A DNA stretch of 64,000 nt from Paenibacillus_AA sp045062745 (GCF_045062745.1 NZ_JBJGED010000022.1:1-64000); one strand, 5' to 3'. Numbered from the stretch's first letter, positions 51,249 to 60,140 are shown. Notes: generated by a model from the sequence alone, not told the origin. Translations and numbers: made by a program.

Positions 51249-53666
51249 CTAAACAGACTCGATGGAGAGGGTGCCGGTGCTCGGGTCCCGCAGCACCAGC
51301 TTGCCTTCGGCGGGCCGGCCGTCGCGGCCGGTCAGCTTTAGCTTGCCGGTCTGACCTTTCTCGATCAGGCTGCGCGCCATGGCGACGGTCAAGGACTTGC
51401 CGAAGGCGTCCTTCCAGATGACGAACTTGCAGCCCTCGCGGAAGCGGGAGCAGCCGTAGCCCTTGTGGCCGACGATCACGTCGCCGCCGCAGCCGGGCCG
51501 CGGGCATGCCGCCACGCGCTCGCGCAGCGCCGCGGCGCTGCCGGCGCCCGCGGCCGCGCTGCGGCGTGTGCCCGCGCGAGCGGCTGTGCCGCCCGCCGCG
51601 TCGCCGGCCGCGTCGCCGCTGGCGGCGCCAGCGCCGCGTGCCGCGCGCCCGCGGCTGCGCGCGGCTCCGCCGGCGTCGGCGCCGGCCCGGCTGCCCCGCC
51701 CGCGCCCGCGGCCCGCGGCGGCCGGACTCGCCGCCTCGAAGGCGGCCTTGTCCGCCTGCGGCTGCACGCGGACCTTGTCCACGATGGACCGCGTGAACTT
51801 CTTCACGTTGTCCATGAAGGTAACATCGGACGCCTGGCCGCGCGAGATTTCATTCAGCCGACGCTCCCAATGCCCCGTCATCTCCGGCGAAGCGAGCAGC
51901 TCCACACCCGCGCCGCGGATGAGTTCGATCGCCGCCCGGCCTTTGCCGGTGATCAAGATGCGCTTGCCCTGCATCTCGAGATAGCCGACCTGCTTCAGCC
52001 GCTCGATGATCGAGGCGCGGGTCGCCGGCGTGCCGAGGCCGGAGTCCTTCATCGCGTCCCGCAGCGCCTCGTCTTCCATCTGCCGGCCGGCGCTCTCCAT
52101 CGCCTTGAGCAGCGTGCCCTCGGTATAGGCCTTAGGCGGCTGGGTCTCCTTATCCTTGGACACCGCCTCCGTACAGAGCACAGGCAGGTTCGGATCAAGG
52201 GCGAAGGGTGCCTCGACGAGCAGCTCCTCGGCCTCTCCGCCGGCTCCGCCTTCCGCCGACGCGCCTTCCGCATCGCCGGAAGCCCCGTCTTTGTCGGCCC
52301 TCCCTTTCCCGCCGCCGCGCTTGCCGCGGCCCGAACCGGAATCCTCGTCGCCGGCATAGACGACCTTCCAGCCCAAGCTCAGCACCTGCTTGACGATCGT
52401 CTTGAACCGCTCCCGCTCCACTTCGGTGATGACCGTATGTATCTTGTATTCCGCCGGCGGGTAGAAGTGGGACAAGAACCGCTTCACGACGAGGTCGTAC
52501 AGCTTCTGCTCGTCGGGGGACAGCGTTGCCGCCCGCTTGCCGGTCGGCAGGATCGCATGGTGATCCTCAACCTTCTCCGGATTGCAGACGCTGCGGTTGT
52601 TCACATGGACGAACCGCTTGTCTGCGCCCTGCGCGAGCTCCGCATAAGCGGTCCCCCGCAACGAGTCGAGCGTCCGGTGCATCTCGGGAATGTTTTGCTC
52701 GTTCACATAGTTCGAGTTCGTCCGCGGGTAGGAGATCACCTTGTGCTTCTCGTACAACGCCTGCGCCACATCGAGCGTCTTCTTCGCCGAGAAGGAGAAC
52801 TTCGCGTTCGCTTCCCGCTGCAGGAGGGTCAAGTCGTACAGCTTCATCGGATATTCCCGCGTATCCTTTACCTCGAACTCCGCTACATGCCCAGGTTTCC
52901 CCTTCACCCGGTCGACGATTGCCGCCGCCTTCTCCGGGTCGGTGATCCGGTCGCCCTGCCACAGTCCCTTGTACGTCAGCTTGCCGGCATCGCCGTCTCC
53001 CGCTTGATCGAACCACGCCTCGACTTCATAAAACTTTAATGAAGAGAACGCTTCGATCTGCTTCGTCCGGTCGTACACAAGCGCGAGGACGGGAGTCTGG
53101 ACGCGCCCGACGGACAACAGCTCCCGGTGCTTGATCGTGAAGGCGCGCGAGCCGTTCATCCCGATGAGCCAGTCCGCTTCGCTGCGGGCCCGGGCGGCTC
53201 GGGTCAGGTTGTCGTACTCCGCCCCGTCCTTCAGCGTCTCGAACCCGCGGCGGATCGTCTCTGGCGTCAAATCCGAGATCCACAGCCGTTTCACCGGCTG
53301 GCGCAGGCGCAAATGCTGCTGGATGTAGGCGAAAATGAGCTGCCCTTCCCGCCCGGCGTCGCAAGCGTTCACGATCGCATCGCAATCGGCCGCAAGCGTT
53401 TTGATCACCTGCAGCTGGTCCTTCGTCTTGAAGTTCGGCAGCAGCTTGAACGTGTCCGGGATAATGGGCAAATCCTGAAAGTTCCACTTCTTATATTTCT
53501 CGTCGTATTTGTCCGGCTCCGCCAAGCCGATCAAGTGGCCGATGGCCCAAGTGATCACGTATTGCGCTCCTTCGAGGTGGGTACGCTTGTTAACAGCCCT
53601 CGGCTCGATAGCGGCCGCAATGTTGCGCCCCATGTCCGGCTTTTCTGCGATAATTAAAGTTTTCAC
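51249..53666 (-). CDS. topB: DNA topoisomerase III with Ala/Gly/Arg-rich linkers
   Basis: 805 aa, type IA topoisomerase. The Toprim domain starts KTLIIAEKPDMGRNIAAAIE, with the acidic NACDAGREGQLIF near residue 95; GRVQTPVLALV lies near residue 188; the active-site Tyr is about residue 312 in VISYPRTNSNYV. Two low-complexity insertions break the C-terminal half: a Gly/Lys/Asp-rich one at about 438-490 and an Ala/Gly/Arg-rich one at about 635-728. The protein ends with a zinc-finger-like topoisomerase domain (CPRPGCGGDVIVGHKGYGCS). It unlinks single-stranded DNA during replication and recombination. GGGGAGAATGGT precedes the ATG on the minus strand. Confidence 0.95.
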   Translation of the reverse strand: MKTLIIAEKPDMGRNIAAAIEPRAVNKRTHLEGAQYVITWAIGHLIGLAEPDKYDEKYKKWNFQDLPIIPDTFKLLPNFKTKDQLQVIKTLAADCDAIVNACDAGREGQLIFAYIQQHLRLRQPVKRLWISDLTPETIRRGFETLKDGAEYDNLTRAARARSEADWLIGMNGSRAFTIKHRELLSVGRVQTPVLALVYDRTKQIEAFSSLKFYEVEAWFDQAGDGDAGKLTYKGLWQGDRITDPEKAAAIVDRVKGKPGHVAEFEVKDTREYPMKLYDLTLLQREANAKFSFSAKKTLDVAQALYEKHKVISYPRTNSNYVNEQNIPEMHRTLDSLRGTAYAELAQGADKRFVHVNNRSVCNPEKVEDHHAILPTGKRAATLSPDEQKLYDLVVKRFLSHFYPPAEYKIHTVITEVERERFKTIVKQVLSLGWKVVYAGDEDSGSGRGKRGGGKGRADKDGASGDAEGASAEGGAGGEAEELLVEAPFALDPNLPVLCTEAVSKDKETQPPKAYTEGTLLKAMESAGRQMEDEALRDAMKDSGLGTPATRASIIERLKQVGYLEMQGKRILITGKGRAAIELIRGAGVELLASPEMTGHWERRLNEISRGQASDVTFMDNVKKFTRSIVDKVRVQPQADKAAFEAASPAAAGRGRGRGSRAGADAGGAARSRGRAARGAGAASGDAAGDAAGGTAARAGTRRSAAAGAGSAAALRERVAACPRPGCGGDVIVGHKGYGCSRFREGCKFVIWKDAFGKSLTVAMARSLIEKGQTGKLKLTGRDGRPAEGKLVLRDPSTGTLSIESV

Positions 53667-53789
53667 ACCATTCTCCCCATGTTAGGAATCGTTCGCCCGC
53701 ATGGCGGTTTCCCATTGATCTTACCATAGACTTGTACCTTTTTGTCGAATAGAATAGAAGCTGGAGTCGAAAAGACGGAGGGAAGCAGT

Positions 53790-54563
53790 ATGATTGAATT
53801 TCGCAACGTATCCAAAATCTACCCCAACGGGACAGTCGGTCTCAATAACTTGAACCTGACGATCCAGCCTGGGGAGTTCGTCGTGATCGTAGGTTTGTCC
53901 GGCGCGGGCAAATCGACGATGCTACGATCCATCAACCGTCTGCACGACATCACGCAAGGAGAAATTATCATTAACGGACAGTCGATCACCGCGGCTCGAG
54001 GAGAGCAGCTTCGCCAGATGCGGCGCGGAATCGGCATGATCTTCCAGAACTTCAATCTCGTGAAGCGGTCTTCCGTCATCCGCAACGTACTGTCCGGGCG
54101 TGTCGGCTATCATCCGACATGGCGTACGCTGCTCGGGCTGTTCCCGAAGCAGGACGTCCAGCTGGCGATGGAGGCACTGAGCCGCGTTAATATTCTAGAG
54201 AAGGCCTACATACGGGCCGATCAGCTCTCGGGCGGCCAGCAGCAGCGCGTGTCGATCGCGCGGGCGCTGGCGCAGGAAGCGAAGATCATCCTGGCCGACG
54301 AGCCGGTCGCTTCGCTCGACCCGCTCACGACCCGCCAGGTGATGGACGACCTGAAGCGGATCAACCAGGAGCTGGGCATCACCACGATCGTGAACCTGCA
54401 CTTCATCGACTTGGCCCGGGAATATGCGACCCGGATCATCGGCTTGCGCGCGGGAGAGCTCGTCTTCGACGGACCGGTAGCGGAAGCGACCGACGAAGTG
54501 TTCTCCTCGATCTATGGGCGCGCGATCAAAAAGGACGAGCTGTTGGGAGGAACCGAAGCATGA
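53790..54563 (+). CDS. phnC: Phosphonate/phosphite-type ABC transporter ATP-binding protein
   Basis: 257 aa from ATG 53790 (GGAGGG 8 nt upstream). Walker A VGLSGAGKSTMLRS (near residue 34), signature LSGGQQQRVSIA (near 148), Walker B ILADEPVASLDP. The stretch FQNFNLVKRSSVIRNVLSGR is diagnostic of PhnC. It powers uptake through the two adjacent permeases, coupled by 4-nt overlaps (54560 and 55369). The matching binding protein (phnD) lies 3 kb away on the other strand. Confidence 0.95.
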   Translation: MIEFRNVSKIYPNGTVGLNNLNLTIQPGEFVVIVGLSGAGKSTMLRSINRLHDITQGEIIINGQSITAARGEQLRQMRRGIGMIFQNFNLVKRSSVIRNVLSGRVGYHPTWRTLLGLFPKQDVQLAMEALSRVNILEKAYIRADQLSGGQQQRVSIARALAQEAKIILADEPVASLDPLTTRQVMDDLKRINQELGITTIVNLHFIDLAREYATRIIGLRAGELVFDGPVAEATDEVFSSIYGRAIKKDELLGGTEA

Positions 54564-55372
54564 GCGACTCGAAGTCCACCCCCACCGCGAGCTCGGGCGC
54601 CCCTTGGCCGGCGAGGCCGCCCAAGACGAAGGCGATCGTCACCACCGTGCTCGTCATCGCGTTGCTGGTCGCGAGCTCAATTAAGACGGAGGCAACGCCG
54701 CTTAAGCTGCTGATCGGCATCCCCGAGATGTGGAGCCTGATCGTGGAGATGTTCCCGCCGGATCTATCCTATCTAGATGTCGTCTGGGATCCGATGCTGC
54801 AGACGATCCGAATGGCCGTCATCGGGACGACGATCGGCGGTCTGCTGGCGATTCCGGTCGCCGTATTCGCCGCGCGCAATGTGACGCGAACTCCGTGGCT
54901 GAACGTCCCGGCCCGCTTCATCTTGAACCTGGTGCGGACGATTCCGGATTTGCTGTTCGCTTCCGTCTTCGTCGCCGTGTTCGGCATTGGACCGGTCGCC
55001 GGTATCCTGGCCCTCATCTTCTTCTCCTTCGGCCTCGTCGCCAAGCTTACGTACGAATCGATCGAATCGATCGACCCGGGTCCGCTCGAAGCCATGACCG
55101 CGGTAGGCGCGAGCAAAATCCAATGGATCCATTTCGGCGTAGTCCCTCAAGTGACCGCCTCCTTCATGGCGTATTTCCTCTATACGTTCGAGGTGAACGT
55201 CCGCGCGGCGGCCGTCCTAGGGCTTGTCGGGGCAGGGGGGATCGGGCTGTACCTGGAGCGCTCGCTCAATCAGCTGCGGTATGACCGGGCTTCGACGATT
55301 ATTCTGCTGACACTGGCGGTCGTATTGGTGATCGATTACGTGAGTACGAAGGTACGGGGGAAACTGCTATGA
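54560..55372 (+). CDS. phnE: Phosphonate-type ABC transporter permease PhnE, copy 1
   Basis: 270 aa with about six transmembrane segments. WDPMLQTIRMAVIGTTIGGL and the importer loop SIDPGPLEAMTAVGASKIQW followed by IHFGVVPQVTASFMAYFLYT are PhnE signatures, as is FEVNVRAAAVLGLVGAGGIG. It overlaps phnC by ATGA and the next permease by ATGA, giving a tightly coupled phnC-phnE-phnE unit. It forms the channel with the second PhnE. Confidence 0.95.
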   Translation: MSDSKSTPTASSGAPWPARPPKTKAIVTTVLVIALLVASSIKTEATPLKLLIGIPEMWSLIVEMFPPDLSYLDVVWDPMLQTIRMAVIGTTIGGLLAIPVAVFAARNVTRTPWLNVPARFILNLVRTIPDLLFASVFVAVFGIGPVAGILALIFFSFGLVAKLTYESIESIDPGPLEAMTAVGASKIQWIHFGVVPQVTASFMAYFLYTFEVNVRAAAVLGLVGAGGIGLYLERSLNQLRYDRASTIILLTLAVVLVIDYVSTKVRGKLL

Positions 55373-56166
55373 GAACCGCGATGCCTGTTAAACCGAAGGG
55401 GGCGCGCATCCGCTTTTGGCTCGTCGCCGTCTTCATCCTCATCGTCTACATCTGGTCGTTCGCCGGCATTCCGTTCGAAGGGATCAAGGAACAGGCGGCC
55501 ACCGTCTCCAAAGCGATCGGCAAAGGCTTCCTCCACCCGGACTGGGGCTTTGTTTATTTGAAGGAAGGCGAGGACCTGCTGCGCGGGCTGCTCGATACGC
55601 TCGCCATCTCGGTGCTCGGGACGTTCATCTCCGCTGTACTGTGCGTACCCTTCGCCTTCTGGGCGGCGAACAACATGTCGAAGCGAAAGGCGGTCACCGC
55701 GAGCGGCAAAGTCGTGCTCAGCATCATCCGCACGATCCCGGAGATCGTCATGGCGATTCTGTTCATCAAGGCGGTCGGTCCGGGCGCGTTCGCCGGGGTG
55801 TTGGCATTAGGCCTGCACTCCATCGGAATGCTAGGCAAGCTGTATTCCGAGGCGATCGAGAACCTCGACCTCGGGCCGGCCGAAGCGCTCACCGCGAGCG
55901 GAGCCAACCGGCTGCAAGTGCTATGGTTCGGGGTACTCCCGCAGGTGCTGCCGGACTTCATGTCCTTTACGCTGTATCGGTTCGAGATCAACGTCCGCTC
56001 GGCGGCGATTCTCGGGATCATCGGCGCGGGCGGGATCGGCACGCCGCTCATCTTCGCCCTCGAGGCGCGGAGCTGGCCGCGGGTGGCGATCATTCTGTAC
56101 GGCATCATCATTATGGTGACGCTGATCGACTGGATCTCCGGCTATATTCGCCGTCGGCTTGTGTAG
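55369..56166 (+). CDS. phnE: Phosphonate-type ABC transporter permease PhnE, copy 2
   Basis: 265 aa with about six transmembrane segments. The loop NLDLGPAEALTASGANRLQV plus LWFGVLPQVLPDFMSFTLYR and FEINVRSAAILGIIGAGGIG mirror the first PhnE, so the importer is probably a heterodimer, as in other Firmicutes with paired PhnE. It ends the phnCEE unit ahead of a terminator; the phnD gene is not adjacent. Confidence 0.95.
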   Translation: MRTAMPVKPKGARIRFWLVAVFILIVYIWSFAGIPFEGIKEQAATVSKAIGKGFLHPDWGFVYLKEGEDLLRGLLDTLAISVLGTFISAVLCVPFAFWAANNMSKRKAVTASGKVVLSIIRTIPEIVMAILFIKAVGPGAFAGVLALGLHSIGMLGKLYSEAIENLDLGPAEALTASGANRLQVLWFGVLPQVLPDFMSFTLYRFEINVRSAAILGIIGAGGIGTPLIFALEARSWPRVAIILYGIIIMVTLIDWISGYIRRRLV

Positions 56167-56198
56167 GCACATAAAATAGTGGCATGGGTTCGAACAAC

Positions 56199-56250
56199 GG
56201 AGCGGCTGCATTGGACGTGAAATATAGTCCGAGACGGCCGCTCCCTTTAT
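56199..56250 (+). terminator. Terminator after the phnCEE unit
   Basis: GGAGCGGC and GCCGCTCC arms enclosing an inner GGAC/GTCC pair, followed by CTTTATCTT. Confidence 0.65.
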
Positions 56251-56299
56251 CTTCACCAATATGTAATCCTTCCTTAAACAATCCGACACATACGGCTGA

Positions 56300-56326
56300 T
56301 TGACCCGCTCCGGAATGGTTTATACT
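56300..56326 (+). promoter_or_regulatory. Putative promoter of the small membrane protein and cydABS operon
   Basis: -35 TTGACC (56300-56305), a 15-nt spacer, -10 TATACT (56321-56326). The spacer is short, so the promoter would be weak or need an activator. Confidence 0.45.
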
Positions 56327-56382
56327 TGGGGTATCACCCCAGATTGAATTCACTATTGAGTACTAGGAAGGTGGGGGAACCT

Positions 56383-56508
56383 GTGAAATCTTCGAATTCC
56401 AATGATCCGGGACAGCGGATCGCCAAACAGGAGCGGCGGCTCATTCTGCTGTGCATCGGGGTTGCCGCCATCATGCTCCTTGCCATCATTCGCCATTTCT
56501 TGGACTAA
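56383..56508 (+). CDS. 41-aa single-pass membrane protein
   Basis: GTG start at 56383, 9 nt after AAGGTGGGG. The sequence begins MKSSNSNDPGQRIAKQERRL and ends in a hydrophobic helix, LILLCIGVAAIMLLAIIRHF. Basic N-terminus inside, one transmembrane helix. It lies 46 nt ahead of the cytochrome bd genes and is probably co-transcribed with them. I do not recognise the family; an assembly or accessory role is conceivable but unproven. Confidence 0.6.
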   Translation: MKSSNSNDPGQRIAKQERRLILLCIGVAAIMLLAIIRHFLD

Positions 56509-56554
56509 GTCGGATTGAAGCGACGATACGGTCGTCCTATTGGAGGAGGAAGCT

Positions 56555-57913
56555 ATGTTGACCAGTTACGATCCCGTTATGTTTAGCCGCATGTTGACTT
56601 CCTTAACTCTTGGGTTTCATATTATATTCGCCACGATCGGGGTCGGAGTCCCGCTCATGATCGCGCTTGCCGAGTGGATCGGCATCAAGCGGGGCGACGC
56701 GCATTATTTGCTGCTCGCCCGCCGATGGGCGCGCGGCTTCGTTATTACCGTGGCCGTGGGCGTGGTCACGGGGACGGCGATCGGGCTCCAGCTCAGTCTG
56801 CTCTGGCCCAGCTTCATGCGGGTTGCGGGGCAAGCGATCGCGCTGCCGCTCTTCTTGGAGACGTTCGCCTTCTTCTTCGAGGCGATTTTTCTCGGCATTT
56901 ACTTGTATACCTGGGACCGCTTCAAGAGCCGGACGGCCCATTTCTGGCTGCTCGTTCCGGTTGTGATCGGCTCGTCGGCCTCGGCCTTCTTCATTACCAT
57001 TGTGAATGCGTTCATGAACTATCCGGTGGGGTTTACGTATACCGACGGGAAGATCACCGACGTCAATCCGATCGCCGCGATGCTCAGTCCCGCCATGCCG
57101 ACCAAGGTTGCCCATGTGCTCTCCTCCGCTTATTTGACATGCGCTCTGGTGCTGGCGGCCGTCTCGGCCTGGTCGCTGCTTAAGGGACGCGATCATGTGT
57201 ACTACAAAAAGGCGCTGAAGCTGACAATGGTGAGCGCTTTCGTGTTCCTCGTCTCTACGGCGGTCATCGGAGACTTGTCAGGGAAGTACTTGGCCAAGTA
57301 CCAGCCGGAGAAGCTCGCCGCCATGGAATGGCATTTCGAGACGCAATCTCATGCCCCTCTCGTGTTCGGAGGCGTGCTGGACGAGAACAATGAAGTCCGG
57401 TACGGGCTGCACCTGCCGAACGCACTCAGCGTCTTGGCCCACGGCTATCCATCCGCGACCGTCATCGGCCTGAACGACATTCCGAAGGATGAGCATCCGC
57501 CGCTGTATATTCATTACTTGTTCGATATCAAGATGGGGTATGTCGGCTATATGACCCTCGTGGTGCTGCTGTTTCTAATTGCTATGAGGCTGCGGAGAGG
57601 GAATCCGTATGCGAAATGGCTGCTCCGGCTCATTATTGTCGCGGCGCCTGTGGCGATGCTCACGATCGAACACGGTTGGATCTTCTCCGAGGTCGGCCGG
57701 CAGCCATGGATTCTACGAGGTCTGATGCGCACGTCGGAGGGGGCGACGACTTCCGAACATGTCGACACGATGTTGATCGTGTTCTCCCTGCTCTATCTCG
57801 TTCTGGGGATTACCTCGGTGAGAGTATTGACCCGCATGTTCCGCTCGAACCGGGCGGAGGACGAGATGGTGGCGCGCGGCATGGAGGAAGAGGAAGGAGG
57901 CGCAATCCGATGA
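56555..57913 (+). CDS. ythA: Cytochrome bd-type quinol oxidase subunit I (YthA-like)
   Basis: 452 aa from ATG 56555 (GGAGGAGG 6 nt upstream). His 22 in SLTLGFHIIFATIGVGVPLM is the expected haem ligand near the N-terminus; LPLFLETFAFFFEAIFLGIY carries the conserved acidic residues around residue 100; GRQPW near residue 382 is the family signature. The Q-loop is short, as in the Firmicute YthA/CydA type. It oxidises quinol and reduces O2 to water at the membrane. Its stop overlaps the start of subunit II (ATGA). Confidence 0.95.
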   Translation: MLTSYDPVMFSRMLTSLTLGFHIIFATIGVGVPLMIALAEWIGIKRGDAHYLLLARRWARGFVITVAVGVVTGTAIGLQLSLLWPSFMRVAGQAIALPLFLETFAFFFEAIFLGIYLYTWDRFKSRTAHFWLLVPVVIGSSASAFFITIVNAFMNYPVGFTYTDGKITDVNPIAAMLSPAMPTKVAHVLSSAYLTCALVLAAVSAWSLLKGRDHVYYKKALKLTMVSAFVFLVSTAVIGDLSGKYLAKYQPEKLAAMEWHFETQSHAPLVFGGVLDENNEVRYGLHLPNALSVLAHGYPSATVIGLNDIPKDEHPPLYIHYLFDIKMGYVGYMTLVVLLFLIAMRLRRGNPYAKWLLRLIIVAAPVAMLTIEHGWIFSEVGRQPWILRGLMRTSEGATTSEHVDTMLIVFSLLYLVLGITSVRVLTRMFRSNRAEDEMVARGMEEEEGGAIR

Positions 57914-58941
57914 ACATCAGCTATGAAGTGATTGGCATCACAGTACTATGGCTGTTCTTGTTCGGCTATCTGATCGTCGCGTCGATCGACTTCGGGGCCG
58001 GATTCTTCAGCTATTTCAGTTCGATCACCGGAAAGCGGCATCTGATCCAGAACGTCATCGAGCGCTACCTGTCGCCGGTGTGGGAAGTGACGAATGTATT
58101 CCTCGTCTTTTTCTTCGTCGGCTTCGTCGGCTTCTTCCCCGACACTGCCTTCTATTACGGCACCGCTCTGCTCGTCCCCGGGAGCGTCGCGATCGTGCTG
58201 TTGGCCATCCGTGGCTCCTACTATGCCTTCAACACCTATGGGACACGGGCGAGCAAAGTGTATATGCTGCTGTATGGCGCCAGCGGTTTGCTTATTCCAG
58301 CCGCTCTGTCGACCGTGATGACGATCTCCGAGGGCGGCTACATCGAGGTCACCGGGGAGGGCGTTGTCCGGTTCCTATTCTGGAACTTGCTCAAGAGCAC
58401 CTATTCTTGGTCGGTCGTCCTGCTGGCGCTCGTCAGTGTGCTATACATCTCGGCGATGTTCCTGAGCTATTATGCCTACAAAGCCGACGACCGGCCGGCC
58501 TTCGAAGTCGTGCGTAAATACGCGCTTGCATGGAGCGTCCCGACCATACTGAGCAGCCTGCTCGTCTTCTTCTCGATCCGCGGCCACAACCCTGAGCATT
58601 TCGAGAACCTGTTGTCGTTGTCCGGCATGTTCGTGGCTTCATTCCTTTGCTTCCTCGTTGCGGTATCGCTGGTCTGGACACGGAAACAGCTCGGCTGGGC
58701 ATTCGTCTTCGTCATGCTTCAGTTCGGCTTCGCGTTCTTCGGCTACGGGGCGGGCCATCTGCCGTATATTTTGTACCCGTACTTAACGATCTATGGCAAT
58801 TTCACCAGCGATGCGATGGCCGTTGCGCTCATCATTGCGTTCGTACTCGGCCTGCTGCTGCTCATTCCATCGCTATATTTGCTGATGCGGCTCTTCCTGT
58901 TCGATGCGAAGTATGTAAAGGGCAAGCTGGACTCCCACTAG
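57910..58941 (+). CDS. ythB: Cytochrome bd-type quinol oxidase subunit II (YthB-like)
   Basis: 343 aa from ATG 57910. Multi-pass membrane protein with about nine hydrophobic segments; VLWLFLFGYLIVASIDFGAG at the start is the subunit II pattern (FDxG-like SIDFGAG). The 4-nt overlap with ythA and a small subunit gene 43 nt downstream make a three-gene oxidase operon. The longer upstream frame at 57616 lies inside ythA and is not used. Confidence 0.94.
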   Translation: MNISYEVIGITVLWLFLFGYLIVASIDFGAGFFSYFSSITGKRHLIQNVIERYLSPVWEVTNVFLVFFFVGFVGFFPDTAFYYGTALLVPGSVAIVLLAIRGSYYAFNTYGTRASKVYMLLYGASGLLIPAALSTVMTISEGGYIEVTGEGVVRFLFWNLLKSTYSWSVVLLALVSVLYISAMFLSYYAYKADDRPAFEVVRKYALAWSVPTILSSLLVFFSIRGHNPEHFENLLSLSGMFVASFLCFLVAVSLVWTRKQLGWAFVFVMLQFGFAFFGYGAGHLPYILYPYLTIYGNFTSDAMAVALIIAFVLGLLLLIPSLYLLMRLFLFDAKYVKGKLDSH

Positions 58942-58984
58942 CCGGTGACCTGGAACGAGCGAATGTAAAGGAGGAGAGGAACGC

Positions 58985-59089
58985 ATGGAAAGTTTCTTCA
59001 TAATGGCGGCTCCGCTGATCACCGTTGCTGCGGCTGTAGCCAGTTTGTTCTTTTGGGGTGCCAAAGGATCGATAAAGCCTCGGAAATAG
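58985..59089 (+). CDS. ythC: Cytochrome bd small subunit, CydS/YthC-like
   Basis: 34 aa: MESFFIMAAPLITVAAAVAS then LFFWGAKGSIKPRK. One transmembrane helix. The pattern M-x-[ST]-F-x-I-M-x-A-P-[LM]-x-x-V-A-x-x-V-A closely resembles the CydS subunit described in Geobacillus bd oxidase (about 33 aa), which packs near haem b558 of subunit I. AAAGGAGGAGAGG lies about 7 nt ahead of the ATG. It is too short for most gene finders but has clear position, ribosome site and sequence support. Confidence 0.85.
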   Translation: MESFFIMAAPLITVAAAVASLFFWGAKGSIKPRK

Positions 59090-59103
59090 TACGCATACAA
59101 AAA

Positions 59104-59145
59104 AAACCTTCAGTTCCACTAAAGTAGAACTGAAGGTTTCTTAGT
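59104..59145. terminator. Bidirectional terminator between the oxidase operon and phnD
   Basis: AAACCTTCAGTTC pairs perfectly with GAACTGAAGGTTT around a 10-nt loop, with A runs on the left and T-rich sequence on the right. Confidence 0.9.
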
Positions 59146-59164
59146 TCGAGCATTCGGGATCGGC

Positions 59165-60079
59165 TTACTTTTGTCCGACTTTCTTGGCGTAATCGCGCAC
59201 GATGTTGAAGTTTTTGTCCTCCGACGCCACATAGCCTTGGTGAGAGTATACGTCGGCGATGATCTTTTTGCCTTCCGGATCTTTGCCGATGGCGATGAAC
59301 GCGTCGGACAGCTTCTTGCGGAAGTCGGCATCCATGTCGTTACGCACGCTGATCGTGTCGTTCGGGATTTTCTCGGTGAACGCGAGCACGCGAGTTTTGG
59401 CGACGGCGTCCGGTACGTCCTTCATCTGAACCCGGATGTCCTGGAACACGGCAGCGGCGTCCACTTCGCCGTTCAGCAGCGCGAGAATCGCTTTGTCATG
59501 GCCTTTCACGGTCACGCCAGTCACGTCCTTCTCGGGGTTCAGGCCTTCATTCAGCAGCGTAGCGGCCGGCCATACATAGCCTGCGGACGATGTTACGTCT
59601 TGCCAAGCGATCTTCTTGCCCTTCAAGTCCTTCACGGTCTTGATCGGGGAGTCGGCCTTGACGACGATCATCGACTTGTAGAAGTCCACGAGGTCGGTTG
59701 TCGGTTGGCCGGTGGCGTCGTTCACGCCGAAGCGTTGAGCTTGGAGCAGCACGTCGGCCGCTTTTTTCTCGTCATGGGCGAGTACGTAAGTATTGGGAGG
59801 CAAGAAGCCAACATCGACTTGCTTGGACGCCATGGCTTCGATAATCGTGTTATAGCTGGTGGAGACGGACACTTTCACCGGAATGCCGAGCTGCTTGGAC
59901 AGCAAGCCTTCGAGCGGCTTGGCCTTCGCTTCAAGCGTCTCCGCGTTCTGGGATGGAACGAACTGCACCTTCAATTCTTTGGGTACGTAGCTGCCTCCGG
60001 TTTTCTTCCCGCACGCGGCGAGCATACTGGTAGCCAGTAAGACCGATAGGCTGATGGCGGCAATTTTGCCAAATTTCAT
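59165..60079 (-). CDS. phnD: Phosphate/phosphite/phosphonate ABC transporter substrate-binding lipoprotein
   Basis: 304 aa from ATG 60079 (GGAGGGG 6 nt upstream on the minus strand); the longer frame has no ribosome site. Lipobox MLAACG (Cys 23). Family features: LKVQFVPSQNAETLEAKAKP near residue 39, KQVDVGFLPPNTYVLAHDEK near residue 92, KGKKIAWQDVTSSAGYVWPA near residue 149, matching PhnD/PtxB-type binding proteins. It is the expected partner of PhnC/PhnE/PhnE, but is separated from them by the oxidase operon and faces the other way. A Pho-box-like sequence lies upstream. Confidence 0.93.
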   Translation of the reverse strand: MKFGKIAAISLSVLLATSMLAACGKKTGGSYVPKELKVQFVPSQNAETLEAKAKPLEGLLSKQLGIPVKVSVSTSYNTIIEAMASKQVDVGFLPPNTYVLAHDEKKAADVLLQAQRFGVNDATGQPTTDLVDFYKSMIVVKADSPIKTVKDLKGKKIAWQDVTSSAGYVWPAATLLNEGLNPEKDVTGVTVKGHDKAILALLNGEVDAAAVFQDIRVQMKDVPDAVAKTRVLAFTEKIPNDTISVRNDMDADFRKKLSDAFIAIGKDPEGKKIIADVYSHQGYVASEDKNFNIVRDYAKKVGQK

Positions 60080-60140
60080 TTGAACCCCTCCAGGCGGTAA
60101 TGTGGACAACAACCCAAGCATATCACGATTCGACAAAAAA

